From: Nocardia brasiliensis IFM 10847 | Lineage (GTDB): Bacteria; Actinomycetota; Actinomycetes; Mycobacteriales; Mycobacteriaceae | DNA: 43,133 bases | Assembly: GCF_000710915.1 (NCBI RefSeq) | Contig: NZ_BAUA01000066.1 | Location: 1-43,133 of the forward strand | Direction: 5' to 3' | In this document: in pieces, positions 22,664 through 30,907 of the stretch | Position numbering within the stretch: position 1 is the stretch's first letter | Layout of the letters: every line of letters begins with the position of its first letter | Translations under genes and position numbers: made by a program | Notes under the pieces: model-generated | What the model was told of the DNA's origin: nothing | What the model saw: the letters and a program-made list of their open reading frames with translations, nothing else | Databases searched by the model: none

Positions 22664-24088
22664 TTAGCCGTCAACGGCGTTCAGCTTGGCGTTGCGGTAG
22701 CTGAAGCCGAAGTACAGCGCCACCCCGAGCAGCAGCCAGAGCACGAACCGCAGCCAGGTGACCCAGGTGAGGTGACTGATCAGCCACACCGAGAAGCCGA
22801 TGCCGAGCAGCGGCACCACCGGCACCCACGGGGTACGGAAGGTGCGTTCGGCCTCGGGGCGTGTCCGGCGCAGCCACACCACACCGATCGCGACGACGAT
22901 GAAGGCCATCAGAATACCCACGTTGGTCAGTTCGGCGGCCTCCCGGATCGGCAGAAACCCGGCGATCAGCGCGGAGACCACGCCGACCGGCCAGATCACC
23001 CGGGTGGGCACCTTGCGGCGCGGATCGGACTTGCCGAAGTAAGCGGGCAGCAGGCCGTCTCTGCTCATCGCGAAACCGACCCGGGTCACGGCGAGCATGT
23101 TGGCGAAGGCCGAGGTGGTGACGCCGACGACCGCGCCGACCGCGATGACCAGGCCGAGGATGCCCATCCCGACGCTGTCGAACGCGCTGGAGAACGGCGC
23201 GGCCACGTCGATGTCGGTGTAGTCGACCATGCCGACGATGACCAGGCACACCAGCAGGTAGACCACCGAGGCGATGCCGAGGCTGATCATGATCGCCTTG
23301 GGCAGCAGCTTCTTGCCGTCGGTGGACTCCTCGGCCGCGGCGCTCATCGCGTCGTAGCCGTAGACGGCGAAGAACGCCAGCGCGGCACCGGATACCGCAC
23401 CGCCGACGCCGAGCGGGAAGAACGGCGTGTAGTTGCCCGCTTTGATGTGGAAAGCACCGGCGACGACCACGATCGCGACGATCGCCATCTTCAGCATGAC
23501 GAGTCCGGTTTGCACGCGTGCCGATTCGCGGGTGCCGCGGGAGAGCAGGAACGCCAGCAGCAGGCACAGCAGCACCGCGAACAGGTCCACCTGGTGCCCG
23601 GCGCCGGTGCCCGGCGCGCCCAATGCCCAAGTGGGCAGGTCGAATCCGAAGTAGTGGGTGATGTAGTTCAGGTATCCGGAGACCGCGATCGCCACCACCG
23701 ACACGATGGCCGTGTACTCCAGCAGCAGGTCCCAGCCGATCAAGAAACCGATGATCTCACCGAGTGACACGTAGGCGTAGGTGTAGGCCGAGCCCGCGCG
23801 CGGCACCATTCCGGCGAATTCGGCGTAGCAGAGCCCAGCCGCGCCGGAGGCGACGATGGCGATGCCGAACGAGAGCAGCACGCCGGGCCCCGCCACCTCC
23901 TTGGCCACCACCCCGGCCAGGGAGAACACGCCCGCGCCGACCAGCCCGCCGAGACTGAGCGCGACCAGTTGCCACAGGCCCATGCTCTTGGCGAAATCGC
24001 CGGTGTCGCTGTCGGTTACGGGCATACGGCGCAGAATCGTCGCGCGGCTGAGCGGTGGTCGTTGGGGTCGGGTGGTGACAGGCTTCAT
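22664..24088 (-). CDS. APC-superfamily amino acid permease (probable hydroxyproline/proline uptake)
   Basis: 474 residues with about 12 membrane helices. Helix 1 carries the APC substrate-binding break (LGGLVGAGVFSLAGVVAKEV), followed by GPGVLLSFGIAIVASGAAGLCYAEFAGMVPRAGSAYTY, diagnostic of the cationic amino acid transporter/YfnA branch. FAVYGYDAMSAAAEES forms helix 6. Ribosome binding site AAAGG; an internal ATG (MPVTDSDTG) is a possible alternative start. It lies 30 bp after the epimerase gene, so it most likely imports trans-4-hydroxy-L-proline; this is inferred from context. Confidence 0.9.
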   Translation of the reverse strand: MKPVTTRPQRPPLSRATILRRMPVTDSDTGDFAKSMGLWQLVALSLGGLVGAGVFSLAGVVAKEVAGPGVLLSFGIAIVASGAAGLCYAEFAGMVPRAGSAYTYAYVSLGEIIGFLIGWDLLLEYTAIVSVVAIAVSGYLNYITHYFGFDLPTWALGAPGTGAGHQVDLFAVLLCLLLAFLLSRGTRESARVQTGLVMLKMAIVAIVVVAGAFHIKAGNYTPFFPLGVGGAVSGAALAFFAVYGYDAMSAAAEESTDGKKLLPKAIMISLGIASVVYLLVCLVIVGMVDYTDIDVAAPFSSAFDSVGMGILGLVIAVGAVVGVTTSAFANMLAVTRVGFAMSRDGLLPAYFGKSDPRRKVPTRVIWPVGVVSALIAGFLPIREAAELTNVGILMAFIVVAIGVVWLRRTRPEAERTFRTPWVPVVPLLGIGFSVWLISHLTWVTWLRFVLWLLLGVALYFGFSYRNAKLNAVDG

Positions 24089-24118
24089 TGCCGGGCCTTT
24101 CGAGGGTGCAGCGGTGAA

Positions 24119-25120
24119 TCAGAAAACGAAGCCCTCGGGAAAGGGATCCGACGGGTCGAGCAGGTAGTTGGCGGTGCCGGTGAGCCAGGCGCGGCCGGTG
24201 ACGGCGGGCACGATCGCGGGGCGCTCACCCACGCTGGTCGATTCGACGGCGCGGGCATAGAACGTGGTGCCGATGAACGAATCGTTCTGCAACACTTGAT
24301 CGTCGGCGAGCAGACCGCGGGCGTGCTGGCGGGCCAGCAGCGCGGAGGTGCCGGTGCCGCACGGGGAGCGGTCGAACCACCCGGGGTGGATGGCCATTGC
24401 GTGCCGGGTATGGGCCGGCGTGGACGCGGGATCGAGGAACAGGACATGTTTGCAGCCGGCGATCTGCTCGTCCTCGGGGTGCACCGGGCGCCCGGACTCG
24501 TTGATCGCCCGCATGATCCGAAGTCCGGCGTCGAGAATCCGGTCCTTGTGCGCGCGATCGAACGGCAGGCCGACCTCGGCGAGATCGACTATGGCGTAGA
24601 AGTTTCCGCCATAGGCCAGGTCGTAGCGCACGGTGCCCAGCTCGGGCACCTCGACCTTGTTGTCCAGGCTGTCGCAGTAGGCGGGCACGTTGCGCAGTGT
24701 CACCGCATCGGCGTGGCCGCCGCTGACCGCGACCTCGGCGATCACCCGGCCGGCCGGGGTGTCCAGCCGGATCTTGGTGACCGGTTCGGTGACCGGCACC
24801 ATGCCCGCCTCGATCAGGGCGGTCGCCACCCCGATCGTGCCGTGCCCGCACATCGGCAGCAGGCCGCTGACCTCGATGAACAGCACCCCGTAGTGACCAT
24901 CGGCGGTGGTGGCCGGTTGCAGGATCGCCCCGCTCATCGAGGCGTGCCCGCGCGGCTCGTTGACCAGCAGTTTGCGCAGGCCGTCCAGGTGCTCGGCGAA
25001 GTAGGCGCGCCGGGCCGCCATGGTGTCGCCGGGAATCGTGCCGACACCGCCGGTGATCACCCTGGTCGGCATGCCCTCGGTGTGAGTGTCGATCGCCGAG
25101 ATGATCGTCTTGCTTCGCAT
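24119..25120 (-). CDS. 4-hydroxyproline 2-epimerase (proline racemase family)
   Basis: 333 residues. Both catalytic cysteines are present: Cys91 in PMCGHGTIG and Cys254 in RSPCGTGTSA. That argues for racemase or epimerase activity; the trans-3-hydroxyproline dehydratases of this family have Thr at the first site. The start (IISAIDTHTEGMPTRVITGG) is typical. In this operon it should convert trans-4-hydroxy-L-proline to cis-4-hydroxy-D-proline, the first catabolic step. The ATG overlaps the stop of the flavoprotein gene upstream (TGATG). Proline racemase is the less likely alternative given the dehydrogenase and deaminase genes. Confidence 0.93.
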   Translation of the reverse strand: MRSKTIISAIDTHTEGMPTRVITGGVGTIPGDTMAARRAYFAEHLDGLRKLLVNEPRGHASMSGAILQPATTADGHYGVLFIEVSGLLPMCGHGTIGVATALIEAGMVPVTEPVTKIRLDTPAGRVIAEVAVSGGHADAVTLRNVPAYCDSLDNKVEVPELGTVRYDLAYGGNFYAIVDLAEVGLPFDRAHKDRILDAGLRIMRAINESGRPVHPEDEQIAGCKHVLFLDPASTPAHTRHAMAIHPGWFDRSPCGTGTSALLARQHARGLLADDQVLQNDSFIGTTFYARAVESTSVGERPAIVPAVTGRAWLTGTANYLLDPSDPFPEGFVF

Positions 25121-26538
25121 CAGGATCCTTCGTTGTCGAGATCGGCCAGTTCGCGCAGCCGCACGGGCGCGGCGAGTGGACGCCAGGCGGGGGTGGCCGC
25201 CGCGAGTCCGGGCGCATCCGTGCCGTCGGGGCATGAATGATTGCGCAGTGCTTCGATATTCGCCGCGCACATCCGGCCCTGGCACGGGCCGAGACCGGCG
25301 CGGGTGGCCAGCTTCGTCGGGCGATAACCGCCGCCGGTGGTGCGTGACCACGCGGCGGTCAGTTCGGCGTGCGTGGTGCCTTCGCAGCGGCAGCACACGG
25401 TGTCCGGCCGCGCCCAGGTCAGCACGCCGGGGCGGATCGGATGAGCGGCGGCGAGCCGGGCGACGAACTGCCCGGCGGTGCGCCGCCGCGCGCGCAACCC
25501 GCGCCCGAGCGGTGCGTCCGCGGCGGCGAGCCCGGCGACGGTGCCCTCGATCGCCGCCACCTGAGCGCCGCCGATACCCGTGAGTTCGCCTGCCGCCCAG
25601 ACACTGTCGACGCTGGTGTGCTGCAGTTCGTCCACCCGGACGAAGCCGTCGGCGGTGAGCGCCGCGCCGGCGGCGACGGCGAGCTCGTGCTGCGGGGTGA
25701 AACCGTGCGAGACGGCCACCGCGTCCACCGGTACCGTGCGGTGCGTACCAGGGATCGGTGCCCAGTTCGCGTCCAAGCGAGCGATCGTCGCTTCTTCGGC
25801 GCGGCCGGCACCGGCGACCGCCACCACGGCATGCGCGGTGCGCAGCGGGACGCGGTGCCGGATCCCGGCGGCGGCGTACTCGATCAACTCGGTTGCCTTG
25901 CCCGCGCTGTGGCGCAGTTCCCAAGGGTTGGTGAGCCATTCGCGTGCGATGCGGGACGCCGGGTTGGCCTCCAGGATCGCTTGCACCTGTGCGGCGCCCG
26001 CGACCAGTGACTGCGCGACCGGGAGCAGGAAGGGCCCGGTGCCCGAAAGCAGTACGGACTTGCCGACCAACAGCCGCTGTGTCTTCGCGAGGGTCTGCGC
26101 GGCGCCGGCGGTGTACACGCCGGGGAGATCCCAGCCGGGGAACGGGCATACGCGGTCATATGCGCCGGTGGCGAGAATCAGTGCGTCACCGCAGATTTCG
26201 CGATGCGTGCGCCGCTCGCCCTCGACGCCTTGCCACAGCCGCACGATCGGGCAGCCACCGTCCGGTACGCGCTCGATCTGATAGACCGCTGCCCACGAAA
26301 GATAATCGCAGCGCGGATGCTCGCTCAGCTGCCACCCCAGGCGCTGCGCCGCGACGTAACCGTGCCCGATCCGCAGTGGCCTCCGCACCCCGTACGCGGC
26401 AGGAATACGCCGGTTGTACTGACCACCGAGCGCCTCGTTCGAATCGATCAGCGTCACGGTCGCACCGGACCGCAGGGCAGCCGCCGCGGCCGCCGTTCCC
26501 GCAGGCCCCCCGCCGATCACGACTACGTGCTTGGTCAT
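25120..26538 (-). CDS. D-hydroxyproline dehydrogenase, FAD/[2Fe-2S] alpha-type subunit (OoxA/HcnB-like)
   Basis: 472 residues from the ATG at 26538; the longer frame upstream is the gamma gene read in another frame. An N-terminal FAD-binding motif VVVIGGGPAGTAAA and the second nucleotide-binding region (VLLSGTGPFLLPVAQ) are followed by a C-terminal BFD-like iron-sulfur region with Cys in CCRCEG and GLGPCQGRMC. This is the layout of the large subunit of opine/D-hydroxyproline dehydrogenases. It works with the DadA-like flavoprotein and small [2Fe-2S] protein, also encoded here, to oxidise cis-4-hydroxy-D-proline to 1-pyrroline-4-hydroxy-2-carboxylate. It overlaps the gamma gene by ATGA and the epimerase gene by one base. 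Confidence 0.9.
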   Translation of the reverse strand: MTKHVVVIGGGPAGTAAAAAALRSGATVTLIDSNEALGGQYNRRIPAAYGVRRPLRIGHGYVAAQRLGWQLSEHPRCDYLSWAAVYQIERVPDGGCPIVRLWQGVEGERRTHREICGDALILATGAYDRVCPFPGWDLPGVYTAGAAQTLAKTQRLLVGKSVLLSGTGPFLLPVAQSLVAGAAQVQAILEANPASRIAREWLTNPWELRHSAGKATELIEYAAAGIRHRVPLRTAHAVVAVAGAGRAEEATIARLDANWAPIPGTHRTVPVDAVAVSHGFTPQHELAVAAGAALTADGFVRVDELQHTSVDSVWAAGELTGIGGAQVAAIEGTVAGLAAADAPLGRGLRARRRTAGQFVARLAAAHPIRPGVLTWARPDTVCCRCEGTTHAELTAAWSRTTGGGYRPTKLATRAGLGPCQGRMCAANIEALRNHSCPDGTDAPGLAAATPAWRPLAAPVRLRELADLDNEGS

Positions 26539-26888
26539 CGGGTGCCTCCTTGCGGCTGGTCGCGTCGTTCGTCGGTGCCGGGCATGTTCGACATCCGGGA
26601 TTGGGTGTGCACGGTGTCGCCGTCGCGGGCGGGGCGGCGGCACAGGCGGATGTCGGGGATGCCGTTGACGGTGGCGACGCAGTCGAAACAGACGCCTATG
26701 CCGCAGAAGACGCCGCGCCCACCGCCGGTCGGTGCGGTGCGCCAGTGGTCACGACCGTCGGCCAACAGGACGGTGGCGAGCGTTTGCCCGTGCACGCCGC
26801 GTACCGCTACACCGTCTACGGTGATGGTCAGCGGGCGGTCGTCGCGGCCGAGGGGGTCGCTGCCCGCGGGGATCAGCTGTGCGCTCAC
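26535..26888 (-). CDS. D-hydroxyproline dehydrogenase small [2Fe-2S] gamma-type subunit
   Basis: 117 residues from the GTG at 26888, whose GTGA overlaps the stop of the 32-codon micro-ORF. The plant-ferredoxin-like cluster motif CGIGVCFDC plus a distal Cys in IRLCRRP gives four cysteine ligands, and ITVDGVAVRGVHGQTLATVL is the usual ubiquitin-like beta-grasp start. It matches the small electron-transfer subunit of heteromeric opine/D-hydroxyproline dehydrogenases (about 100 residues). A longer in-frame extension upstream has no similarity to the family. Its stop overlaps the alpha gene (ATGA). Confidence 0.88.
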   Translation of the reverse strand: MSAQLIPAGSDPLGRDDRPLTITVDGVAVRGVHGQTLATVLLADGRDHWRTAPTGGGRGVFCGIGVCFDCVATVNGIPDIRLCRRPARDGDTVHTQSRMSNMPGTDERRDQPQGGTR

Positions 26889-26983
26889 GCGGTTACCTCG
26901 TAGTTCAACGGTGCGTTCGTGGACACGGTGCGCAGCTGTCCGGGGCGACCGGCGGTGATCCTGCTGTTTGTGTGGTTGCTCAT
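26885..26983 (-). CDS. 32-residue micro-ORF coupled between dehydrogenase subunit genes
   Basis: Begins ATG at 26983, overlapping the DadA-like gene stop as ATGA, and ends in GTGA overlapping the gamma start. The peptide starts MSNHTNSRITAG and ends NAPLNYEVTA; it is polar, with no membrane segment. Its boundaries exactly fill the 91-bp gap between two coupled genes, which suggests it is translated, either as a tiny accessory peptide or simply to relay ribosomes to the gamma gene. No family is recognised. Degraded coding sequence is an alternative. Confidence 0.4.
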   Translation of the reverse strand: MSNHTNSRITAGRPGQLRTVSTNAPLNYEVTA

Positions 26984-28203
26984 CGGGGCACTTCCGCAAT
27001 GGTTTCCGCCGCGCGGACGGCCGGGCGGTCCACAGTGAACGCCGCCAGATCGGGATAATCCGGACCACCGGTCAATGCCGCACAGAGCAATTCGGCGGTG
27101 CCGACGGACAGGCCGATGCCCGCCCCTTCGTGCCCCGTCGCATGCCAGAGGCCGGGTAGGCGCGGGTCTGGACCGAGCACGGGCAGATGGTCGTCGACGT
27201 AGGGGCGAAAGCCCCCGTAGGCGCGCATGATCGCGACATCGGCCAGCACGGGGTAGAGCCGAATCGCTTTGCGGGCGATGGCGGCCAGACTGTCCGGGCG
27301 CAGGCGGTTGTCGAAGCCGCATTGCCGACGTGAGGAGCCGAGCAGCAGCGGACCGCCGCGCGTCGACTCGACCACCGCCGACGATTGCAGGGCAGTATCC
27401 GAACTACCGACGGCGCCAACGTAATCCGCGTCGTAGACCTTGTGGAAGACGGTCGGCGGCATGGGTGCGGTGATGAGCACGTCGCCGCGGCGCGGCCGCA
27501 CCGCGATCGGCGCGCCGAGCAGCGCACCGACCGCTGCCGACCATGGGCCCGCCGCATTGATGACGATATCGGCGTGCCGGGGCCCGCGGGTGGTGTGCAC
27601 GCCGAGCAGTCGTTCCCCGCGGCGCAGCGCAGCGACCACTTCGCAGTCGGTCTCTACCAGAGTTCCTGCGGCGACAGCGGATTCGAGCAGCGCGGTCGCC
27701 GCACCGGCGGGCTGCACCTGCGCGTCCTCGGGGTAGTGCACCGCGGCGCACACGTCCCGGGTCAACGCCGGTTCGGCCGCCGTGAGCTGGTCCGCGTCGA
27801 GCTGCTCGCAACGCACGCCCGCGCTGCGCTGACGCGCGGCGAACTCGGCCAGTGCGACCGCGCCGGGTTCGGTGGTGGCAACGACGATGCCGCCCTTGGC
27901 TTCCCACTCGACGGCCGCCGCATCCGCCGGGTGCCGTGCACCGATCCGCGTGAGCACCTCCGGCCACAATCGCCGGGACAGTTGCGCGAGGCGCAGCTCG
28001 GGTCCGGGTCCTTTGTCGGAGACGAGCACATTGCCTTCACCGTGTGCCGTGGTGCCCGAGGCGATCGCACCCCGCTCGCAAACGCGCACCGAGGCGCCCG
28101 CCAGCGCGAGCCGGTCGGCGAGGGCGCAGCCGATCATGCCGCCGCCGATGATCAGCACGTCGGTTCCCCGCAGGGCAGCGGAGCGGGGCGGGAACTCGCT
28201 CAT
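26980..28203 (-). CDS. D-hydroxyproline dehydrogenase, DadA-like FAD beta-type subunit
   Basis: 407 residues from the ATG at 28203, overlapping the aldehyde dehydrogenase stop (ATGA). The FAD-binding Rossmann motif is LIIGGGMIGCALADRLALAG; GTTAHGEGNV follows where flavin contacts lie, and the DAO-fold C-terminus has RAYGGFRPYVDDHLPVLG and HATGHEGAGIGLSVGTAELL. It is a D-amino-acid dehydrogenase/glycine oxidase family protein. Together with the alpha and gamma subunits it should oxidise cis-4-hydroxy-D-proline, the epimerase product. Single-subunit D-amino acid oxidases look similar, but the three-gene context makes the heteromeric form far more likely. Confidence 0.9.
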   Translation of the reverse strand: MSEFPPRSAALRGTDVLIIGGGMIGCALADRLALAGASVRVCERGAIASGTTAHGEGNVLVSDKGPGPELRLAQLSRRLWPEVLTRIGARHPADAAAVEWEAKGGIVVATTEPGAVALAEFAARQRSAGVRCEQLDADQLTAAEPALTRDVCAAVHYPEDAQVQPAGAATALLESAVAAGTLVETDCEVVAALRRGERLLGVHTTRGPRHADIVINAAGPWSAAVGALLGAPIAVRPRRGDVLITAPMPPTVFHKVYDADYVGAVGSSDTALQSSAVVESTRGGPLLLGSSRRQCGFDNRLRPDSLAAIARKAIRLYPVLADVAIMRAYGGFRPYVDDHLPVLGPDPRLPGLWHATGHEGAGIGLSVGTAELLCAALTGGPDYPDLAAFTVDRPAVRAAETIAEVPR

Positions 28204-29638
28204 TGCGCCGGCGCTCCGTTCACCGACTGCGGCACGGAAAGCGGGTTGCCGGTGCGCAATTCGAGCGGCAGCAGATCCTCCGGCACGGACTGATAGACCA
28301 CCGGCCGCAGGAAGCGGGAAATCGACGCGGTGCCGACGGAAGTCGACGACGGTGCGGTGGTCGCCGGGTAAGGACCGCCATGCTGCTGCGCGTAGGTCAC
28401 CGACAGCCCGGTGGGCCAGCTGTTCCACAGCACCCGTCCCGCCACGTCGACGGCCGCTGCGATGAGCGCGCGGGTCGTGTCGTCCGCCTGATCGCCGAAC
28501 ACCGTCGCGGTGAGCTGACCGCCCACCCCCCGGGCCAGGTCGAGCAATTCGCCGGTGTCCCGGTAGGTGACCAGAAGAGTTGCCGGGCCGAACATTTCGT
28601 GCAGCAGCGGGTCGGGATCGGTCAGCACGGCGGATGCCGTCGTGGCGAGCAGCAAGGCCTCGTCCGGACCGCCACCCGCCAGCAGTTCGACGTCCGCGTG
28701 GTCGCGCACCCGCCGCACGACAGCGGCGAAGCCCGCCGCGATCTCGTCGTTCAACAGCTCGCCGGTCGGCACGGGCCGGGTGCGGACCGCATCGGACAGC
28801 GCGCCGAGAACCGGCGCGTCCACGGGTACCGCGACCAGCCCCGGTTTGGTGCACAGCTGACCCGCGCTCGAACTCACCGCGGTCAGCAGTCCCGCGGCGA
28901 TCTCACCGGCCCGGGTGCGCGCCGCCTGCTCGGTGACGAAAACCGGGTTGATCGACCCGAGTTCGCCGTAGAACGGGATCGGTACCGGGCGACGGCAGGC
29001 CAGGTCGTAGAGCGCACGTCCACCCGCCGTCGATCCGGTGAACGCGGCCGCGGCGATCGCGGGATGGGTGAGTACCTGCACACCGGCATCGCGTCCGAGC
29101 ACGAGACCGAAAGTGCCACTCGGCGCGCCACATTCGAACAGCGCCTGCTCGATCAGGTCGGCGACCGCGCGGGACAGGAGCGGATGCCCGGGGCTGGCCT
29201 TGACGATCACCGGGCACCCTGCGGCGAGCGCGGCCGCGGTGTCCCCGCCCGCGACGGAGAAGGCGAACGGGAAGTTGCTCGCCGCGAAGTTGAGCACCGG
29301 TCCCAGCGGAATGTTCATCCGGCGCAGGTCCGGGCGCGGCGCACCCATCGGCCAGTCCGGGTCCGCGGTGTCGATGCGCACGTCCAGGTAGCCCCCATCG
29401 AGCACGGTTCGTGCGAACAGTCGCAGCTGGAAGCCGGTGCGCTGCAACTCCGCGGTCAGCCTCGGCTCGGACAGGTGTGTCTCCCGCATCGCCAGGGCGA
29501 TGAGTGCCGCGGCGTGCGCGTCCAGCCGATCCGCGATGCCGTGCAGCACGCCGGCTCGGTCCGCCGATCCGAATGCGGCCCAGGGCCTGGCGCCGCCGCG
29601 GCCGCGGCGACGATGGCCTCCACCGTGGTCGCGTCCAT
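28200..29638 (-). CDS. Alpha-ketoglutarate semialdehyde dehydrogenase (frameshifted near the N-terminus as read)
   Basis: The main frame (28200-29549, 449 residues from a GTG) has the aldehyde dehydrogenase core: FAASNFPFAFSVAGGDTAAAL, FTGSTAGGRAL, catalytic Glu in FYGELGSINP and catalytic Cys in SAGQLCTKPG. This is the ketoglutarate-semialdehyde branch, the last step of hydroxyproline breakdown to 2-oxoglutarate. It lacks the usual N-terminal helix. That helix is found in another frame from the ATG at 29638 (MDATTVEAIVAAAAAA) with an ideal AGGAGG site; a one-base change in the GC-run at about 29590-29610 joins them as RPWAAFGSADRAGVLHG. Either a sequencing error or a real frameshift is present. 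The stop overlaps the DadA-like gene. Confidence 0.82.
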
Positions 29639-29693
29639 CGCTTCCTCCTCACTTGCCGTGTGCATCATGCAACCTTTCCGACCGCCGGGTCGG

Positions 29694-30605
29694 TTATTGG
29701 TAGCCCTTGGCCAGCACGTCCTGGGTCGCGGCGGTGATCTTCGCCGCGAGTTCCGGTGCGAGCGGGACCCGCGGCGGCCGGCACTGCCCGCCGCGACGGC
29801 CGGCCAGATCCATCGACAGCTTGATCGCGTGCACGAACTCGGTCTTGGAGTCCCAGCGCAGCAGCTTGTGCAGGTCGCGATACAGCGGAAGCGCCTTGTC
29901 CAGGTCGCGGTTCACCGCGGCGTTGTAGAGCTCGACCGTCGCCTTCGGGATGGCGTTCGGGTAACCGGCCACCCAGCCGACGGCGCCGGCGATACCGAGT
30001 TCGAGCACCACGTCGTCGGAGCCGACGAGGACATCGAGTTCCGGTGCCAGTTCGTGGATCTCGTAAAAGCGCCGCACGTCGCCGGTGAACTCCTTGACGC
30101 CGACGATCAGACCTTCGGCGTGCAACTCGGCCAGGAGGTCAGGGGTCAGGTCGATGCGGGTATCGATCGGGTTGTTGTACGCGATGATCGGGAGCCCGAC
30201 CTCGGCGACCGTGCGGTAGTGATCGAGCACCGAATCGCGACCGCCGCGATAGGTGTTGGGCGGCAACAGCATTACCGCCTGGGCGCCGGCGGTCGCGGCC
30301 TGCGCCGCCCACTTGCGCGCCTGCAAAGCGCCGTAGGCGGCGATACCCGGCATCACGGTGAACCCGGCGGGGGCGGCCGCGACGGCCGTGGTCACCACCC
30401 GGGCCCGCTCGTCGTCGTCCAGCGTCTGGTACTCACCGAGCGATCCGTTCGGGCTGACTCCGTGGCATCCGTTCGCCGCCAGCCACGCGACGTGTTCGCC
30501 GTACGCGTCGTAATCGACCGCGTAGTCCGCCGTGAACGGCAGCGTGGTGGCCACCAGGACCCCATGCCACGGCTTGGTGCCGGCCGACGAGATCGATCCG
30601 GTCAT
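29694..30605 (-). CDS. 1-pyrroline-4-hydroxy-2-carboxylate deaminase (DapA/NAL family)
   Basis: 303 residues, ATG behind GGGAGG. It is a TIM-barrel aldolase-superfamily protein with the Schiff-base Lys171 in IVGVKEFTGD, Tyr143 in IAYNNP, and HGVSPNGSLGEYQTL, in which the dihydrodipicolinate synthase GTTGE loop is changed to NGSLGE. In hydroxyproline operons the family member converts pyrroline-4-hydroxy-2-carboxylate to 2-oxoglutarate semialdehyde plus ammonia. It is the first gene of the cluster, so the operon promoter should lie just upstream. A true lysine-pathway DapA is unlikely here. Confidence 0.9.
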   Translation of the reverse strand: MTGSISSAGTKPWHGVLVATTLPFTADYAVDYDAYGEHVAWLAANGCHGVSPNGSLGEYQTLDDDERARVVTTAVAAAPAGFTVMPGIAAYGALQARKWAAQAATAGAQAVMLLPPNTYRGGRDSVLDHYRTVAEVGLPIIAYNNPIDTRIDLTPDLLAELHAEGLIVGVKEFTGDVRRFYEIHELAPELDVLVGSDDVVLELGIAGAVGWVAGYPNAIPKATVELYNAAVNRDLDKALPLYRDLHKLLRWDSKTEFVHAIKLSMDLAGRRGGQCRPPRVPLAPELAAKITAATQDVLAKGYQ

Positions 30606-30642
30606 AACTGCCTCCCTCTGCGCGCCGAGTCACGACCTGCGT

Positions 30643-30677
30643 CGCGATTCGCGTCATGTGACGTGTGACATTGCACA
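30643..30677 (-). promoter_or_regulatory. Candidate operator region of the hydroxyproline operon
   Basis: Within 72 bp upstream of the first operon gene lie CGCGA-T-TCGCG (30643-30653 approx.), GTCA-TG-TGAC (30653-30662), a direct repeat of TGTGAC (30657-30662, 30664-30669) and TGTG-N6-CACA (30664-30677). Overlapping dyads at this place would suit the GntR regulator encoded at the far end of the cluster. No copy with the same spacing is evident upstream of the GntR gene itself. Confidence 0.35.
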
Positions 30678-30754
30678 AGGTAACGGAGTGACCCGGCTCA
30701 CGCAACAGGCGCTTCGTGGTGGAGATCACCAGCGGAGGGCGGGCGCGGAAACGA

Positions 30755-30787
30755 CTCGGCCCCGCGTCCGCGCGACGCGGGGCCGAG
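30755..30787 (-). terminator. Terminator of the 22-residue peptide gene
   Basis: CTCGGCCCCGCGTC (30755-30768) and GACGCGGGGCCGAG (30774-30787) form a perfect 14-bp stem with a 5-base loop. It starts 28 bp after the peptide stop codon and lies before the hydroxyproline operon promoter, on the same strand. It isolates the small gene as its own transcription unit. Confidence 0.75.
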
Positions 30788-30788
30788 A

Positions 30789-30814
30789 GTTCAGCGGTTT
30801 AGTTCAGCGGTTTA
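30789..30814. repeat. Perfect 13-bp tandem duplication after the peptide stop
   Basis: GTTCAGCGGTTTA occurs twice head to tail (30789-30801 and 30802-30814), directly between the peptide stop codon and the terminator. It probably arose by slippage; a function is not evident. Confidence 0.8.
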
Positions 30815-30883
30815 TCAGAGTCCGCCGAGCAGGAGATGCAGAAGATTTCCGATAATTTCGACCAAACCGGCGACCAAGCCCAT
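30815..30883 (-). CDS. 22-residue amphipathic hydrophobic peptide
   Basis: ATG at 30883 preceded by AAGGAG at ideal distance (AAGGAGAGAACAATG); TGA at 30815-30817. The peptide begins MGLVAGLVEI and ends LLHLLLGGL: eight Leu, five Gly, two Ile, two Val and only three polar residues. Gly2, Gly6, Glu9, Asn13, His16 and Gly20 have 3-4 spacing and would make one narrow polar face on a helix, so it is strongly amphipathic. It resembles membrane-active peptides (delta-haemolysin/PSM, type I toxins) in character but not in sequence. Ribosome site, upstream dyad and dedicated terminator make it a credible gene. No homologue is known to me. Confidence 0.6.
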   Translation of the reverse strand: MGLVAGLVEIIGNLLHLLLGGL

Positions 30884-30907
30884 TGTTCTCTCCTTGTGGA
30901 TCTGCGA

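Noticed and set aside
28203..30668. 821-codon plus-strand open frame opposite the hydroxyproline genes
   Set aside because: Mirror of GC-rich codons of real minus-strand genes. Its translation is Arg/Gln/Val-rich without any family motif, and the opposite strand carries intact enzyme motifs.
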